Below, piece after piece: positions 35,056-47,060 of a stretch of 64,000 nt of DNA; the first letter of the stretch is position 1; each line of letters starts with the position of its first letter. The notes under the pieces were generated by a model. The model saw only the letters and a list, made by a program, of their open reading frames with translations, was not told where the DNA came from and made no database searches. The position numbers and the translations under genes are program-made. This DNA comes from Cherax quadricarinatus (lineage: Eukaryota; Arthropoda; Malacostraca; Decapoda; Parastacidae), in assembly GCF_038502225.1 (NCBI RefSeq), contig NC_091341.1, forward strand, positions 497,633 through 561,632, in the 5' to 3' direction.

Positions 35056-37024
35056 TGTGTCAAAATGGTGGTAGAGGGCTAGTCATGAATACTTTAACAT
35101 CCAATATCGTCATCTCTGCACTCGCTTATAGTGAGATACAGCATCCGTCTCTGTATATATTCTGCCGCTTTCACTACATACAAATATTCAAAATAGTGTC
35201 TTTTTACTACTTCAAAAATTAATTACAATAATACGATAAAAGATATGAAAATGAAGTTGTTTGCTTACGTTAGTATAATTATCAGAACATAACGTTCCTT
35301 GGTATGATGAGTCGTGACACCCATCAAACGACCCTCTCTCCTCAACGCTCACTTGGTATCACGTCTTTGTACTACTTGTGGGTGTTTTTGAACTATTGTT
35401 TACTAGATACCAGTAGGTAATACTGAAATACTTACTTGCTAGAATCAGTGACGACATCACAAAAGTCCTAGCAGATGTGTTGGTCAATATGTGGAGCATA
35501 TATTAGATGTGTTACGGGTCACTAGATGTGCACAAGTTGTGGCTGCATAGCTGAGGCAGTCGTGAAGCTGTGTAATAAATATTACTTCAATTGTCATACA
35601 CAGAAACCTGCATTTTGTTGTAAAATGATTGAAATTGGAAAAAGACTTTGTTGAAGAGATGAGGGAGGGAGGCGGGGGTGAGAAAGTCAGGTGGGGTTGA
35701 GGAGGAGAGACGAAGAAGGAAGGAAGGAAAAAGGGAGGGCTAGACAGATGGGATGGTAGGAAGGGTGAAGTGCTAGGGAGGTGGGGTGTTTAGCAAGGAA
35801 GAGTTGAAACACAGGAAGGTAAAGTGTCAGTTTCAGATAAGATTCAGTCGATGAAGTGAGTCTTATACTGTGCATCTCACATCCATCCTGTTGAGGGTAG
35901 AGGCTTATTTGTGCATCCCGTATCCATCCTGTGAACGGTAACGGCTAATTTTTGTATACTGCGTAGCCATCTCGTGAACGGTAGCTCAAAATCATATAGA
36001 TACACATAAGGCCTAGGAACTAGGACCTAGATTGGTTAACAGGAGTACATCTAGATATGAACAGTTTAATATTTTTATGTTAAAAACAATTCTGGGCACT
36101 TGCTGAAGATACAGAGATAGCATAATGACCTATTCATCAAGGGATATTTTTAATGAAAATAAGATACCAGACATATCAAGTAAATATCTTAACTTTGCTT
36201 ACCACAAATAAGGCATTATCAGTAGATATATATCCAGATGTACTCCTGCTAATTCTTTTGGACTATAGTTCCTGGGCCTTTTGTTTAATAGCATGTTCTT
36301 GGACTAGCGTCCACAGGATGAATATGGGGTATATAATAAACTAGCCACTTCGGCGGTAAAATCTAATCTTCCTCAAAATTTTTGACATCTTTTTTTTTTT
36401 ACTAATAAGATCCTTTGACATAGAGTATATATTTTACTATATTCTTTGTCTATATATCTATCAATAAGTGGACAGTCAACAACATAGAGGTCAACGAATA
36501 TGATATTCTTTGTATAAAATTGTCAAAGTCCTGCTGCAGACTCACTTGTAACGAGACTAAGTCTGGCTACTATTGCATCACTCATTATTTACATTTACTC
36601 ACGCTCACGTTACCACAGTGAGTTACTAACCTGCTCACTATACTAACTATATTCCTGTTTGAGTACAAACCCAGATCATGTTAAGATTTTTTCAGAGTAC
36701 TTTATTTCAGCTGTTATGTCACATTTATAATGGCCGAGAGATTCAGTGTGACAAAGAATGCATACGAATTATGCATTATTTTTGTTTTTTAAAATATTTT
36801 ACTGTTTTAGCTCCTCCAGTGAGCATGTTAGTCATTATGTCAGTCTTGTATATACAGTGAGGAGACAGTCAGTAATGATCAAGTAATCAAACTCATTGTC
36901 ATAATTTTAGTGCCATTAGAATGGCAAACAATTCTGTAATGTAAAGTTCAGTTGTTAATTCTTATGTCTAATTTAACACAAATATCAGTGATATTATATA
37001 ACGACAAGTATCTTAAGATAGTAT
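35056..37024. other. Unique AT-rich intergenic region
   Basis: No minisatellite and no recognised element. Frames of 60-63 codons lack motifs. The plus-strand purine-rich stretch at 35640-35780 gives a chance Pro/Leu-rich minus frame. Confidence 0.55.
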
Positions 37025-37029
37025 GTGGT

Positions 37030-37125
37030 TATGGCATTTTATTGAGAAAATGTTTCGTCAACGAAGGATATTTTCATCGTTCAGTCGCTGGTGGAAGAAA
37101 CGTCTTCTCGGTAAAAATATAAACC
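37030..37125 (-). mobile_element. PLE terminal-like fragment
   Basis: Plus reads 'TTATTGAGAAAATGTTTCGT' then CAACGAAGGATATTTTCATCG. In reverse this is GATGAAAATATCC, a short hairpin, GACGAAAC, i.e. the same GAT..CGAAAC layout as the other termini. A second CGAAAC-like motif (AGAAACGTCTTCTC) follows on plus. Confidence 0.4.
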
Positions 37126-37757
37126 TCACATTGAGGCTTAATAAGGTAACATAATGTTGTGTCATCAGGTGGCAACAAGAGCAGATGCAGCCTCCCAGTG
37201 GACGAGTGTTTAGATCCAACAGTGTGTATAATCTCTTATATCTTCTTACTTAGGTGATAAATTTCTTCTTCAGCAGTTGATTTCGCAATTGATTTAAGGG
37301 ATTACTGGTGATTAGCTTCTTGGGAGGAGCTTACAGATAAGTGATATTAAATCTATACAGGTTCCGTGGAGGGGTGACAAGCTCTTGTCGTCTATAGTTC
37401 AAGCACGTTATGGATTTTAATAGAATTGCGTGTTTTGTTTATGCATTTAGAGATATAATTATTTATAGACAATTTAAATTGTCTATCCATTGCACCGCGA
37501 ATACTAATTAAAGAGTTTGGTAGAATTAAGAAAGCTAGGAATAATTCCGAAGACTTTGTTTTGTATTATCACCTATCATCATAGGTCAGCATAATCAGTT
37601 AAGGATCTAATATAGGCTATGTACATTATTATCGGTATTTTTACATTAGCACAACAGCTGGGGACCGTGGGCACCAACAACTCTCTGAGAGCATTTTAAC
37701 CTGTGTTTGTATGTCTTACTTAGTTGTGCTATGTTGGATTTACTTAAGGGTATGTCT

Positions 37758-37760
<3 letters not shown>

Positions 37761-37825
<65 letters not shown>
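37761..37825. repeat. (CA)n microsatellite
   Basis: About 32 uninterrupted CA units, directly upstream of the truncated LINE copy starting at 37826. Confidence 0.98.
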
Positions 37826-37827
<2 letters not shown>

Positions 37828-38630
37828 GACAGGCTGGACACGTGGTCCAGCAACTGGCTTCTTGAATTCAACCCTGCCAAGTGCAAAGTCATGAAGATCG
37901 GAGAAGGGCAAAGAAGACCGCAGACAGAGTATACATTAGGTGGCCAAGGACTGCAAACCTAGCTCAAGGAGAAAGATCTTGGGGTGACCATAACACCGAG
38001 CATGTCTTTGGAGGCACACATCAACCAGATAACTGCTGCAGCATACGGGCGCCTGGTAAACCTGAGAATAGCGTTCCGATACCTTAGTAAGGAATCGTTC
38101 AAGACACTGTACACTGTGTACATCAGGCCCATACTGGAGTATGCAGCTCCAGTTTGGAACCCACACCTGGGCAAACACGTCAAGAAATTAGAGAAAGTGC
38201 AAAGGTTTGCAACAAGGTTAGTTCCGGACCTCAGGGGTATGTCCTACAAAGAAAGGTTGAGGGAAATCGGACTGACGACATTGGAGGACAGGCGGGTCAG
38301 GGGAGACATGATAACGACATACAGGATACTGTGTGGAATAGATAAGGTAGACAGAGACAGGTTGTTCCAGAGAGGGGACACAGAAACAAGGGGTCACAAC
38401 TGGAAGCTGAAGACTCAGATGAGTCATAGGGATGTTTGGAAGTATTTCTTCATAGAGTCGTCAGGAAGTGGAATAGCCTAACAAGTGATGTAGTTGCGGC
38501 AGAACCCTTACATAGCTTTAAGACGAGGTATGACAAAGCTCTGGAAGCAGAGAGAGAGAGGACCTAGTAGGAATCAGTGAAGAGGCGGTGCCAGAAGGTA
38601 TGTCTCGACCTCTGCAACCACAATTAGGTG
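37826..38630 (+). mobile_element. 5'-truncated LINE copy between two (CA)n tracts
   Basis: Begins right after (CA)n with LDTWSSNWLLEFNPAKCKVM, downstream of the RT catalytic core. One premature TAG lies at 37960-37962, where the intact copy has Ser; the same frame then continues through TLYTVYIRPILEYAAPVWNP to YFF, where a frameshift near 38450 ends it at 38481. The 3' UTR ends 'AATTAGGTGAGTAC' followed by (AC)n at 38631-38699. Confidence 0.92.

Positions 38631-38699
<69 letters not shown>
38631..38699. repeat. (CA)n microsatellite, LINE 3' tail
   Basis: Uninterrupted (AC)n joined directly to the LINE 3' end AGGTGAGTAC. Confidence 0.97.
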
Positions 38700-38700
<1 letters not shown>

Positions 38701-40819
38701 ATTCAGAGATCTTTTCAGACAGTCAGTAATCTGGGTAGCAGATTATAAGATTAATTCAATCTCGTTTTTATATTTTCTGTTTTTTAAAGGAAAAGTTGGT
38801 AGGATGACGCAGACTCTGGGTGTGAAGGTTTAATGTGGGGCTTAAAACCTTGTAGAACATGTCTGGGCTCACTTTGTGGTGCTTACTTTGGGCTGACCGC
38901 GTCACCTTGTGATCTCCTTGATCACCAGATAGAACGTCTGTTTGTGCACATATTATGTGTTAATTTCGGCTCCATTTAAGCCTCTGTCTAGGATATGCAG
39001 AGTGAAAGATGCTTATCTTTGTGCATATATGCTGAGAATTTATTTTTAAAGGTGAAGTATTCTTGAGTGATGGTAAACAAGCTTTGAGTCATTATATTAT
39101 TCAAAGTCAATTACAATTATAGTTACTTGATATTTTAAATTAAAATATTTTCTTGAGTTCTTCATACTTTATTAATAATGTTGAAATCATTCTTAAATGG
39201 AAATAGCAAACATTTTACCTCATATTTTGTGTATAAATGTAATAATATAAACACTGCACAATAATACCATTAGTTACATTTTTACTCAAATCCAAACAGG
39301 ACCTGCCTAGTATGGGCCAACAGGTCTGCTGCAGTGTTCCTCCTTTCTTATGTTCTTATGTTCTTATTACATCTGCATGATATTTGTTACACTAATTCAG
39401 GTTACTACACTAACAACTTTATAAATAAGTGTCACAACATATTATTGCATTACTGAGCATCAACATTCACCCTTACATAATTAATATTCAGGACTCAGGC
39501 TGTGTTGTTAAGCAGCATCACTGATATAACACTGGTCAAAAATATGATTTAAAAAAGAGTAGAGGAAATGATTATGTTGGTAATATAGTTCCTCTCCATT
39601 TCCATCCCCTTCTTTTGTCTTCACTCTCCTTCCACCGCTCTTTGTTCTCATCAACTCTGTAACATATAAGAATAACTTGAAAACCAACTAAATTATAAAA
39701 CTCTTTAATACGATGTCCTTATTATCGATATTATGAAATATAAAGAGAAATGATTTCTCGTTCATTTTGTAACTCATCCGAAAACGTCAGCAAGTCAAAA
39801 TTTTTGTTATAAACCCCATAAATCCTCATCCATCAGAGAATTCATAACCACTAGTTTCCTGTTTTCAAAAATAAACAATATCCCTGACGTCTCACTTCAC
39901 TTTTAAAATGATATTCATTGAAATCATAAAAATATAATTCTTGACACAAAGCAAGAATACCTTACGAAGCAATGTGCTCGTTGGTCAACAAGTCTGGACT
40001 CTGAGGGAGCTCGGTCACATAGCTCATGCAAACATGACCCAAACAACGAGAATTGCATCAGAATGTACACTTACGTATAATTTGATGTGCACTTTCAGTT
40101 TATCATTAGTTCATCATAGTCCATAGTTTTATGATGTAATTTAAGCAGGTTTGAACTTGACAACAGTTATTTACAACTGCAATTAGTTTTAAATAAAAAA
40201 ATGTATATTACAATTACAGTTACTTTAAATATGTAATTAATTACATTCATCTTCAGTTACAATTACTCCATGCCTAGTGGTGAACGGGTTACATGCAGCC
40301 TTAATGTCTCTCATGTCGTCGACAGACTTGAAACCCAGTTAACCAACCGAACCAACCATGTACACCTCTTAAAAATAACATATTTGTTATTCTATTTTAG
40401 GTCGGTTTAGGTTATGTGATTACGTTGGTGTCGGTTACGTTATGTTAGCTTCGTTTAGGTTAAATTAAGTTTGCATCAGATAATTTATTTGGATAATAAA
40501 GAACTGATATAAAGGGAGAGTTAATGTCTGGCAGCGAGGGACATATCGTAATACTTTAGAACGTTGATATTCCCACGTTGGTCAAAAAAAAAAAGAGGCC
40601 GGAGGAATGGATATTTACATACTGAGGTCAGAAGAAAGGAGCAGCAGTTGAGGGCATCGTTACAGATGAGCGGGACCCGCTAGTGAAAGTTATGCTTCAG
40701 AGCTGAACCAGAGGTTATCAGTAGAATTGTAGACCCACTAGTGAGTCCCACCCACCTGTGACGTTACCATCAACTGCTACACCTCCCTTCTCACACCAAT
40801 ATATAAGTGTCCATCTTCC
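38700..40819. other. Unique AT-rich intergenic region
   Basis: Contains one dispersed repeat fragment at 39298-39370 (GGACCTGCCTAGTATGGGCC, then CTGCTGCAGTG and TTCTTATG repeats), shared with 16605-16665. No gene is seen. Confidence 0.55.
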
Positions 40820-40985
40820 TGCCTCATCTTGAAGCTGATCAAGGTTAAGGGGCTGAGCACAAATTAAAGCGGAGGAACTTATTACCTTTGTCTTCTGTAC
40901 ATTATTTCTAGATTGAATTGAAGCCATTGGTTGGCAAAACGTCTTCATGATGAATTAACCAAGTACTGCACATGTCTTATATCAT
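40820..40985 (-). mobile_element. PLE terminal-like fragment (family 3)
   Basis: 'GCCATTGGTTGGCAAAACGT' then CTTCATGATGAATTAACC and 'TACTGCACATGTCTTATA' match the layout of 53600-53780 (CCACTGGCTGGCGGAACTTT, then ATTGCACAAGTG). It is diverged and has no coding capacity. Confidence 0.45.
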
Positions 40986-41039
40986 TATCTTGCCCAGATA
41001 AGTAGATGATGGTAAAAATCGACGATTAGAAATAAGGAC

Positions 41040-41115
41040 ACTAGTAGCAGAGAATTCTTTCAGTACAACGTTTCGCACAAGGCTGGGTTTTTATCAGTTG
41101 TACAGGAATGAACAA
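41040..41115 (-). mobile_element. PLE terminal-like fragment with CTGATAA..CGAAAC
   Basis: The minus strand reads CTGATAA, a hairpin-like AACCCAGCCTTGTG, then CGAAACGTTGT. This matches the fam-1 terminus of the elements at 54142-54323 and 55468-57189 in the two boxes while the hairpin differs. Confidence 0.5.
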
Positions 41116-41263
41116 ATAGACGGAAACATTACAGGAATAAAAAAAAAAATCCTCAACTACTTTAAGTATTCTTTTTCGAGGTATATCTAAATAATCCCGT
41201 GGGAATCCCAGTATAATCTAGTCTTGTGATGCTGTGCGGATTACCGCATTTATTTTACTACGT

Positions 41264-41468
41264 TAAACAAATAACCCACACATAAGAAAGAGAAGCTTGC
41301 GACGACGTTTCGGTCTTACTTGGACCATTTACAAAATCACACAGTATGACTTTGTAAATGGTCCAAGCCGAATCAAAACGTCGTCGTTAGCTTCTCTCTC
41401 CTGTGTGCGGGGTTATTTGTGTGTTGCTTCAGTCACAGTATTGTTCTTGTTTGTTCTTTATACTACGT
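41264..41468. mobile_element. Inverted-pair PLE terminal insertion (family 2)
   Basis: Two family-2 termini face each other: the left arm (about 41266-41335) is the imperfect reverse complement of the right arm (about 41345-41425), each with GTCCAAG or its complement and an ACGTCGTC block. The right arm alone continues with TTGCTTCAGTCACAGTATTG and TTGTTCTTTA. An 8-bp direct repeat TACTACGT lies at 41256-41263 and 41461-41468. An inverted pair, a one-sided tail and a direct repeat are the same architecture as at 54142-54323. Confidence 0.65.
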
Positions 41469-41484
41469 CACTTTTTTTAACGTA

Positions 41485-41863
41485 GTAATCAGCATCAGTT
41501 TCTTAACGAACGGCTATGATACGTCTGGCACCGTGATGGATGAGAAAAAAAAAAACATGTAACGCTTAAATCTGAACGTTAATCATAGGTGGTGCGAGGA
41601 TAGTTGGGAAGGACAGCCAGGGTGTTATTAGAGTGGGGGTGGGGGTCTTGGGGGTGGGGGGTCTTGGGGGTGGAGGGGGTCTAATTACGTTGCCTCGGGA
41701 CTGCACAAAACTCAATTTGATGAAATTTCGTCCGAGCATAAAGCAATTTCAACAGCCCCGGGGCAGGAGATCTCACCTTTATGATTTTCAGCAATGGTAG
41801 TTATCATGTGTTAGGGTACTTGTGTAGGTGTTGTGGGGAGGGTGAGAGATACTGTGAGCGGGG

Positions 41864-41908
<45 letters not shown>

Positions 41909-43650
41909 GAGTTTAGCACAGATTAACGTAGAATAAAAAGACTGACTCTTCTATCCTCTGTAGAACAAACATTAACTAAGGTTGTTCTATTGTTCCTCCC
42001 ACTTGTTAACTTTAACCATCATTATTATTAATTATCCTTGCTAACTTCTTTAGCATCTACCATGTATAATTACATCTCTTGAAGAAATATTATGAAGCTT
42101 CTTTCAAGAGAATTTGATCCTAAGAATTTGTGTCACTCACCCATTCCTCAGATCAACACTGATTTTCTCCCATTTCCCAGCCGCTGGATGATCCCCATGA
42201 TTTTATCGGTTTCCCAGGAATAAAATAAACTTTGAGGGTTTTTATACCAAACAGATTCTCTGGATAAGCCTTGAAGGAAGATAAAATTATAATTTAATAA
42301 CGCAGGTGTCTATTTCCTATAATACTACACTGTCTGCTGATAATTTTAGCCATTTATATATGTCTCAGGTTTTTTATTGGACTCCGGTTTCATTACGTTA
42401 ATGGTATACACTACCATGAAGGTGAACCTGACACTCATGGTAGATAACTCTGACAGATCTACGGTGATGGGGAGAACCTGGCGCTCCTGCCAGTCAGAGG
42501 AGTCTCAGCCCAGATATAGCCAAGCCAGCCAATCACAGCAGACCTAGTCCAGCTTAACCGCTCACGCAAGATCAAGTCCAGCCAGAGACTGAGTCCATGG
42601 TTCTTGAATAACGCATTTCGACGGAAGAAGCGTTATATAACACTACTGAATTCTACACAGTTTAATTTTGATGAATTATGGCACGTTGGGCTTACTATTA
42701 AACCCTGAGTAACTTATACAAAAATAAAACGGGACGTTTGTTGAGCTCTGGTCTATTAAAATAAAGTGAGGCTTGATCTTGGCTGTTGTGAGAAACAACA
42801 ACTCGGTAATGGCAGTTGCTTGTCACTTCAGTCTTGTGGATGGAGTTAGAATGTTTCAATCATCGCAAGAGTCTCATCTACAAAGAAGAACCATTTCAGG
42901 TGGGGAAAGTAATGGGGGTTGATGGCCTTCATGTCTTTCAAAGGCTCTAAATCCAAGGATTTGAAGCTTTCCTTCTCTTCCTCGAATCATACATGATTTC
43001 CTTACATTTCCCAGGCGATGTATGACTCGTAAAGGTCATAAATAATAATAATAATAATAATAATCATGGGAAGAGCGGAGAGGTGACAGGGAGGATAGAT
43101 GAGGGTACTAAGAAACTTAGTACACAGCTCTACCGTGAGTGATGGTGTCAAGATAGAAAGACGTTGTTAATGGAATAGCACTAAAGTCATTTCTTGGATT
43201 CATGTAGTTTTTGACGTAGGTAAAGGGCTTACCAAACACTGGCCTATATGATCTTATATATGCCACTGTTTGTAAGTGACACATATATAACGAGGATAAT
43301 AAGGTCAGAAGTAATCTACTACATGCTACACGACCACCTTCTAAATGCCTAATAGAATTCACCCCAGTAAATGGAAACAGGATGTAGAAGGCAGGTGGAA
43401 GACTACCACCTAGGTGGGAGGGACAGAGATGAGCACTGCACCAAACATATCATCTAAAGCGGCATTGGTGAAACTGGCAAGGGTAAGAGTTGTCTGCAGG
43501 ACAACAATGAAACAATCAGATAAGCGTTCAGAGTAAGTGGTGGCTAACTCCATGCCTAGTAAACAAGCCTCTTCCAAACATGGTTTGCTTTTATTTAGCA
43601 AAATGTGTTGTTATTCAGTTCTCTGTGATGCATAGTGGGAACAAAAGCTA
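41485..43650. other. Mostly unique region with G-rich and GA tracts
   Basis: 41625-41690 has many runs of five or more G on plus (potential G-quadruplex). 41868-41905 is (GA)n and 43041-43063 is (AAT)n. Frames up to 81 codons near 43.1-43.6 kb show no motif. Nothing supported as a gene. Confidence 0.55.
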
Positions 43651-44084
43651 GTTATGTTTTTCTGTCACACTCCACAACATAGGAAAGGTTACAAACATTG
43701 TGCTGAAATTTGTCAGCCTGAGTTGGGAGATTTCAGTAGGGCAGTGAGGATATCGTCAAATATTCTAATAAAGGTTGAGAAACTACAGGAATTTCGACAA
43801 TTTCATTTCAGAGCTGAAGTGACGATGACGGTTATCTTAGGGGTAGGAAAGCCCATAGGGACTGTGAGCGTTGTCACCTCAGAGGTGCATTATTGCTACC
43901 TTTGGCGGCCCTACTGGACAATGCTGGCCATTTTATGGTCTTCCTTGCTTCTCTCTTTGTGTCTTTTCCTTTCCTTTCTGCTCCTCTTCTTTCTGTTGTA
44001 CACTGTTTCTTGCCATCCACCTGTTCCTTACCGTTTCAGTATTCCTTCGCCTTTTTATCTTCCTCCTCATTCTATTCATGTTTT

Positions 44085-44300
44085 TTCCCCTCCTCCTCCT
44101 TCTTCCCCCCTCCTCCTCCTTCCCCCTCCTCCTCCTTCTTCCCCCTCCTCCTCCTTCTTCCCCCCTCCTCCTCTTTCTTCCCCCCTCCTCCTCCTCCTTC
44201 CCCCTCCTCCTCCTCCTTTCCCCCTCCTCCTCCTCCTCTTTCCCCCTCATCCTCCTTCTTCCCCTCTCTTCCTTCTCCTTTCCCCCCTCCTCCTCCAATC
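44085..44300. repeat. Polypyrimidine tract (CCTCCTCCTTCTTCCCC)n
   Basis: Over 200 bp of almost pure C/T on plus, in imperfect CTCCTCCTT/CCCCC units. Three plus frames and one minus frame are open (Pro/Leu/Ser-rich and Arg/Glu/Gly-rich) purely from composition. Confidence 0.93.
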
Positions 44301-44732
44301 CTTCTTATTCTAATATGTGACCTAAAACCCTGGAACTTTGACTATAAATTACCTCGGAAAAACCTCGCCCCCAGAAAAACCTAGAATAAATGTTATTTTT
44401 TTGCGTTGCTATTAATGCCAATATTGTTGTAGCTTCTTACACGATTTTCTGGGCTCCAACCTGTGCCTGCTGCTCTGGTGGTCATTATCTGTTTACTGTT
44501 GTGAAATAATGAGTTAGGATGAAACCTTCAAAGTGTATTGGACACTTGTCGATTACCTGAGGAAATTCACAATCACTGTAGAAAGAGAGTGATTGTTTTG
44601 ATCTGTGTCTGAAGAAAATCTCAGACACATCGAAATACTCAGGGTTTGACAAGGTTAGGTTAAGGATCCCTAGCTTTATTGACAAGCTAAGAGCTGTTAC
44701 CTATATCAGCTCATTTGAAAGCATATTTATTG

Positions 44733-45161
44733 TTATGAAACATACAAGTAGGGAACAGGATGAAGATGGAGCCATCTGTGGACCAGCATTTTCATTTGAT
44801 TAACTGACTTTATCTCGTTGACTTCATAATGCTGTACGAATGTGTTCCAGAATCGAGTCATCCTGTAAATAAATGATCTCAGATGAAGTGATGTTCTGGA
44901 GAAGGGTACAGCCAGAGCGAAGTAGCTGCTTGTGGTACAGAAGCTTGCTTCACGCTGTCCTCGAAGTGGATCCAGGTGTGGCACTTTGACAATATTGGCC
45001 TTGTACATAACAGTAAGGCCACTCACATCCCTCCTATGTTGAAGGCTCTGCTGAAATGACAGATCTATCCAGGATGGGTCCAGGCGAGAGATGAGACGTC
45101 TTGCTCTGTTCTCTACTCTGTCAAGCAGTCGCAGATGAGAGGGGGAGGGCAGGCAAAGCAA
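44733..45161 (-). pseudogene. LINE reverse transcriptase C-terminal fragment
   Basis: The 142-codon minus frame starts LCLPSPSHLRLLDRVENRAR and includes LQHRRDVSGLTVMYKAN and RMTRFWNTFVQ, a pattern typical of the C-terminal domain that follows the RT in non-LTR retrotransposons (LLDRVQNRA..LQHRRxVxGLxxMYK). It is uninterrupted but lacks the catalytic RT region. Its sequence differs from the (AC)n-tailed LINE, so it is another family. Upstream lies a (TCTG)n/(TC)n tract. Confidence 0.72.
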
Positions 45162-45176
45162 GAAATTGCAGCATAC

Positions 45177-45240
45177 TCTCTCTCTTTCTCCCTGTCTGTC
45201 TGTCTGACTCTGTCTGTCTGTCTCTGTCTCTCTCTCTCTC

Positions 45241-45330
<90 letters not shown>
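45177..45330. repeat. (TCTG)n / (TC)n microsatellite
   Basis: TCTG tetranucleotides grade into about 30 TC units. Ser/Leu frames on plus and Arg/Glu on minus are low-complexity. Confidence 0.96.
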
Positions 45331-45332
<2 letters not shown>

Positions 45333-45689
45333 TGCTAAATAACAAGAGCGTGAGTCTGGTGTAATAAAGTTGTATGTTCATAAGCTGTGTAGTAGCCCCG
45401 CTGAGCACAGTTATCTTAACATTGTGATAACTTTGATATGAAGGCAGTGAGGATGAAAACTTTCTCCAGCTTGGGAATAAATTTTAAGTTTTCTGGACAA
45501 AAAAAAAGAAAGTTGTAATCCAAGCAAGTTTATGACCACAAGAGGAACTCTGAAGGTAAATTACGTTAAGAGAACTTACAAGTGTTGCTCGTGTTTTATA
45601 ATTACGGGGAATCTCTGAACCTGTAGCGGTCCTGTTGAGCCTGGGGAATGTGAGGTAATGAGGTTTAATCCAAGGGGAAATATACCTGG

Positions 45690-45920
45690 TGGGTGCTCTG
45701 AGGGTCAACGCTCCCGAGGCCCAGTCCATGACCAGGCCTCGCGGTGGATGAAGGCCTGATCAACCAGGCTGTTACTGCTGGCCGCACGCAAACCGACATA
45801 CGAACCACAGCCTGGCTGGTCAAGTACTGACTTGAGGTGTCTGCCAAGGTCCCTCTTGAAGATACCTAGGGATCCAATAGCTCCAATTCCTTGGACTAAG
45901 AGCACTTCACTAGCCTCACG
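45690..45920 (-). mobile_element. Dispersed repeat fragment, copy 1
   Basis: About 230 bp shared with 54960-55165: GTCAACGCTCCCGAGGCCCA, then GTCCATGACCAGGCCTC and GGCTGTTACTGCTGGCCGCA, then ACAGCCTGGCTGGTC. The minus frame (SSNSLVDQAFIHREAWS) is open for 74 codons in this copy. I cannot assign a class. The protein-like conservation suggests a LINE fragment. Confidence 0.6.
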
Positions 45921-46024
45921 CTTTGGCACGGGAACAAAATATTCTTTTCACTGGAGAGAGTGCTGAGGCGCCAGACTGAGAAGTGTCGCTGGGGAGGGAA
46001 ATTAATCATTGAAATTTTAATATG

Positions 46025-46105
46025 TGGCGTGGATCAGTGAGGCCAGTGAGTGATGGAGGCTCGATTCTCCGTCCATTATTGGTGAGGAACACAAGCTGTG
46101 TCACC
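46025..46105. repeat. Decayed dispersed repeat fragment
   Basis: GGAGGCTCGATTCTCCGTCC followed by ATTATTGGTGAGGAACACAA resembles the second half of the repeats at 5655-5765 and 23465-23575. Confidence 0.35.
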
Positions 46106-46204
46106 CGGGGACACAAGTTAGCGACTTAACTAGCATCCTCCACACCATATATCGAACATGAAGCACGCGGAAATACTTGAGGATAATGATAGAATATCTG
46201 GATA

Positions 46205-46990
46205 GTAGAGGTTCTGGATAAATAGTTTAGTGTTGGTTCTGAATAGGTAGGCTAGTGGCGGTTCTGGATAGGTGGGCTAGTGGCGGTTCTGGATAGGTAG
46301 GCTAGTGGCGGTTCTGGATAGGTAGGCTAGTTGCGGTTCTGGATAGGTAGGCTAGTGGCGGTTCTGGATAGGTAGGCTAGTGGCGGTTCTAGATAGGTGG
46401 GCTAGTGGCGGTTCTGGATAGGTGGGCTAGTGGCGGTTCTGGATAGGTAGGCTAGTGGCGGTTCTGGATAGGTAGGCTAGTGGCGGTTCTGAATAGGTAG
46501 ACTAGTGGCGGTTCTGGATAGGTAGGCTAAGGGCGGTTCTGGATAGGTAGGCTAGTGGCGGTTCTGGATAGGTAGGCTAGTGGCGGTTTTGGATAGGTGG
46601 GCTAGTGGCGGTTCTGGATAGGTAGGCTAGTGGCGGTTCTGGATAAGTAGGCTAGTGGCGGTTCTGAACAGGTAGGCTAGTGGCGGTTCTGGATAGGTAG
46701 GCTAGTGGCGGTTTTGGATAGGTGGGCTAGTGGCGGTTCTGGATAGGTAGGCTAGTGGCGGTTCTGGATAAGTAGGCTAGTGGCGGTTCTGAACAGGTAG
46801 GCTAGTGGCGGTTCTGGATAGGTAGGCTAGTGGCGGTTCTGGATAGGTACGCTAGTGGCGGTTCTAGATAGGTAGGCTAGTGGCGGTTCTGGATAGGTAG
46901 ACTAGTGGCGGTTCTGAATAGGTAGGCTAGTGGCGGTTCTGGATAGGTAGGCTAGTGGTGGTTCTGGGTGGGTAGGTTACTGGCGGTTCT
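46205..46990. repeat. 25-bp minisatellite A, about 31 units
   Basis: The unit is GCTAGTGGCGGTTCTGGATA plus GGTAG. A block containing the variants GGTTTTGG, GATAAGTAG and GAACAGG occurs twice (about 46585-46680 and 46710-46800), indicating a 125-bp (five-unit) duplication. The right end decays near 46960-47060 before the next array. Confidence 0.96.
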
Positions 46991-47060
46991 GGATAGCTAA
47001 ATCAGTGGAGGTTCTTAATAAACAGGTCAGATGAGGTTCTGGATAGGAAGGTTAGTGGAC

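Noticed and set aside
43654..44384. Proline/serine-rich protein gene
   Set aside because: Three overlapping plus frames and one minus frame are all open over a polypyrimidine tract; the unique N-terminal part has no motif.
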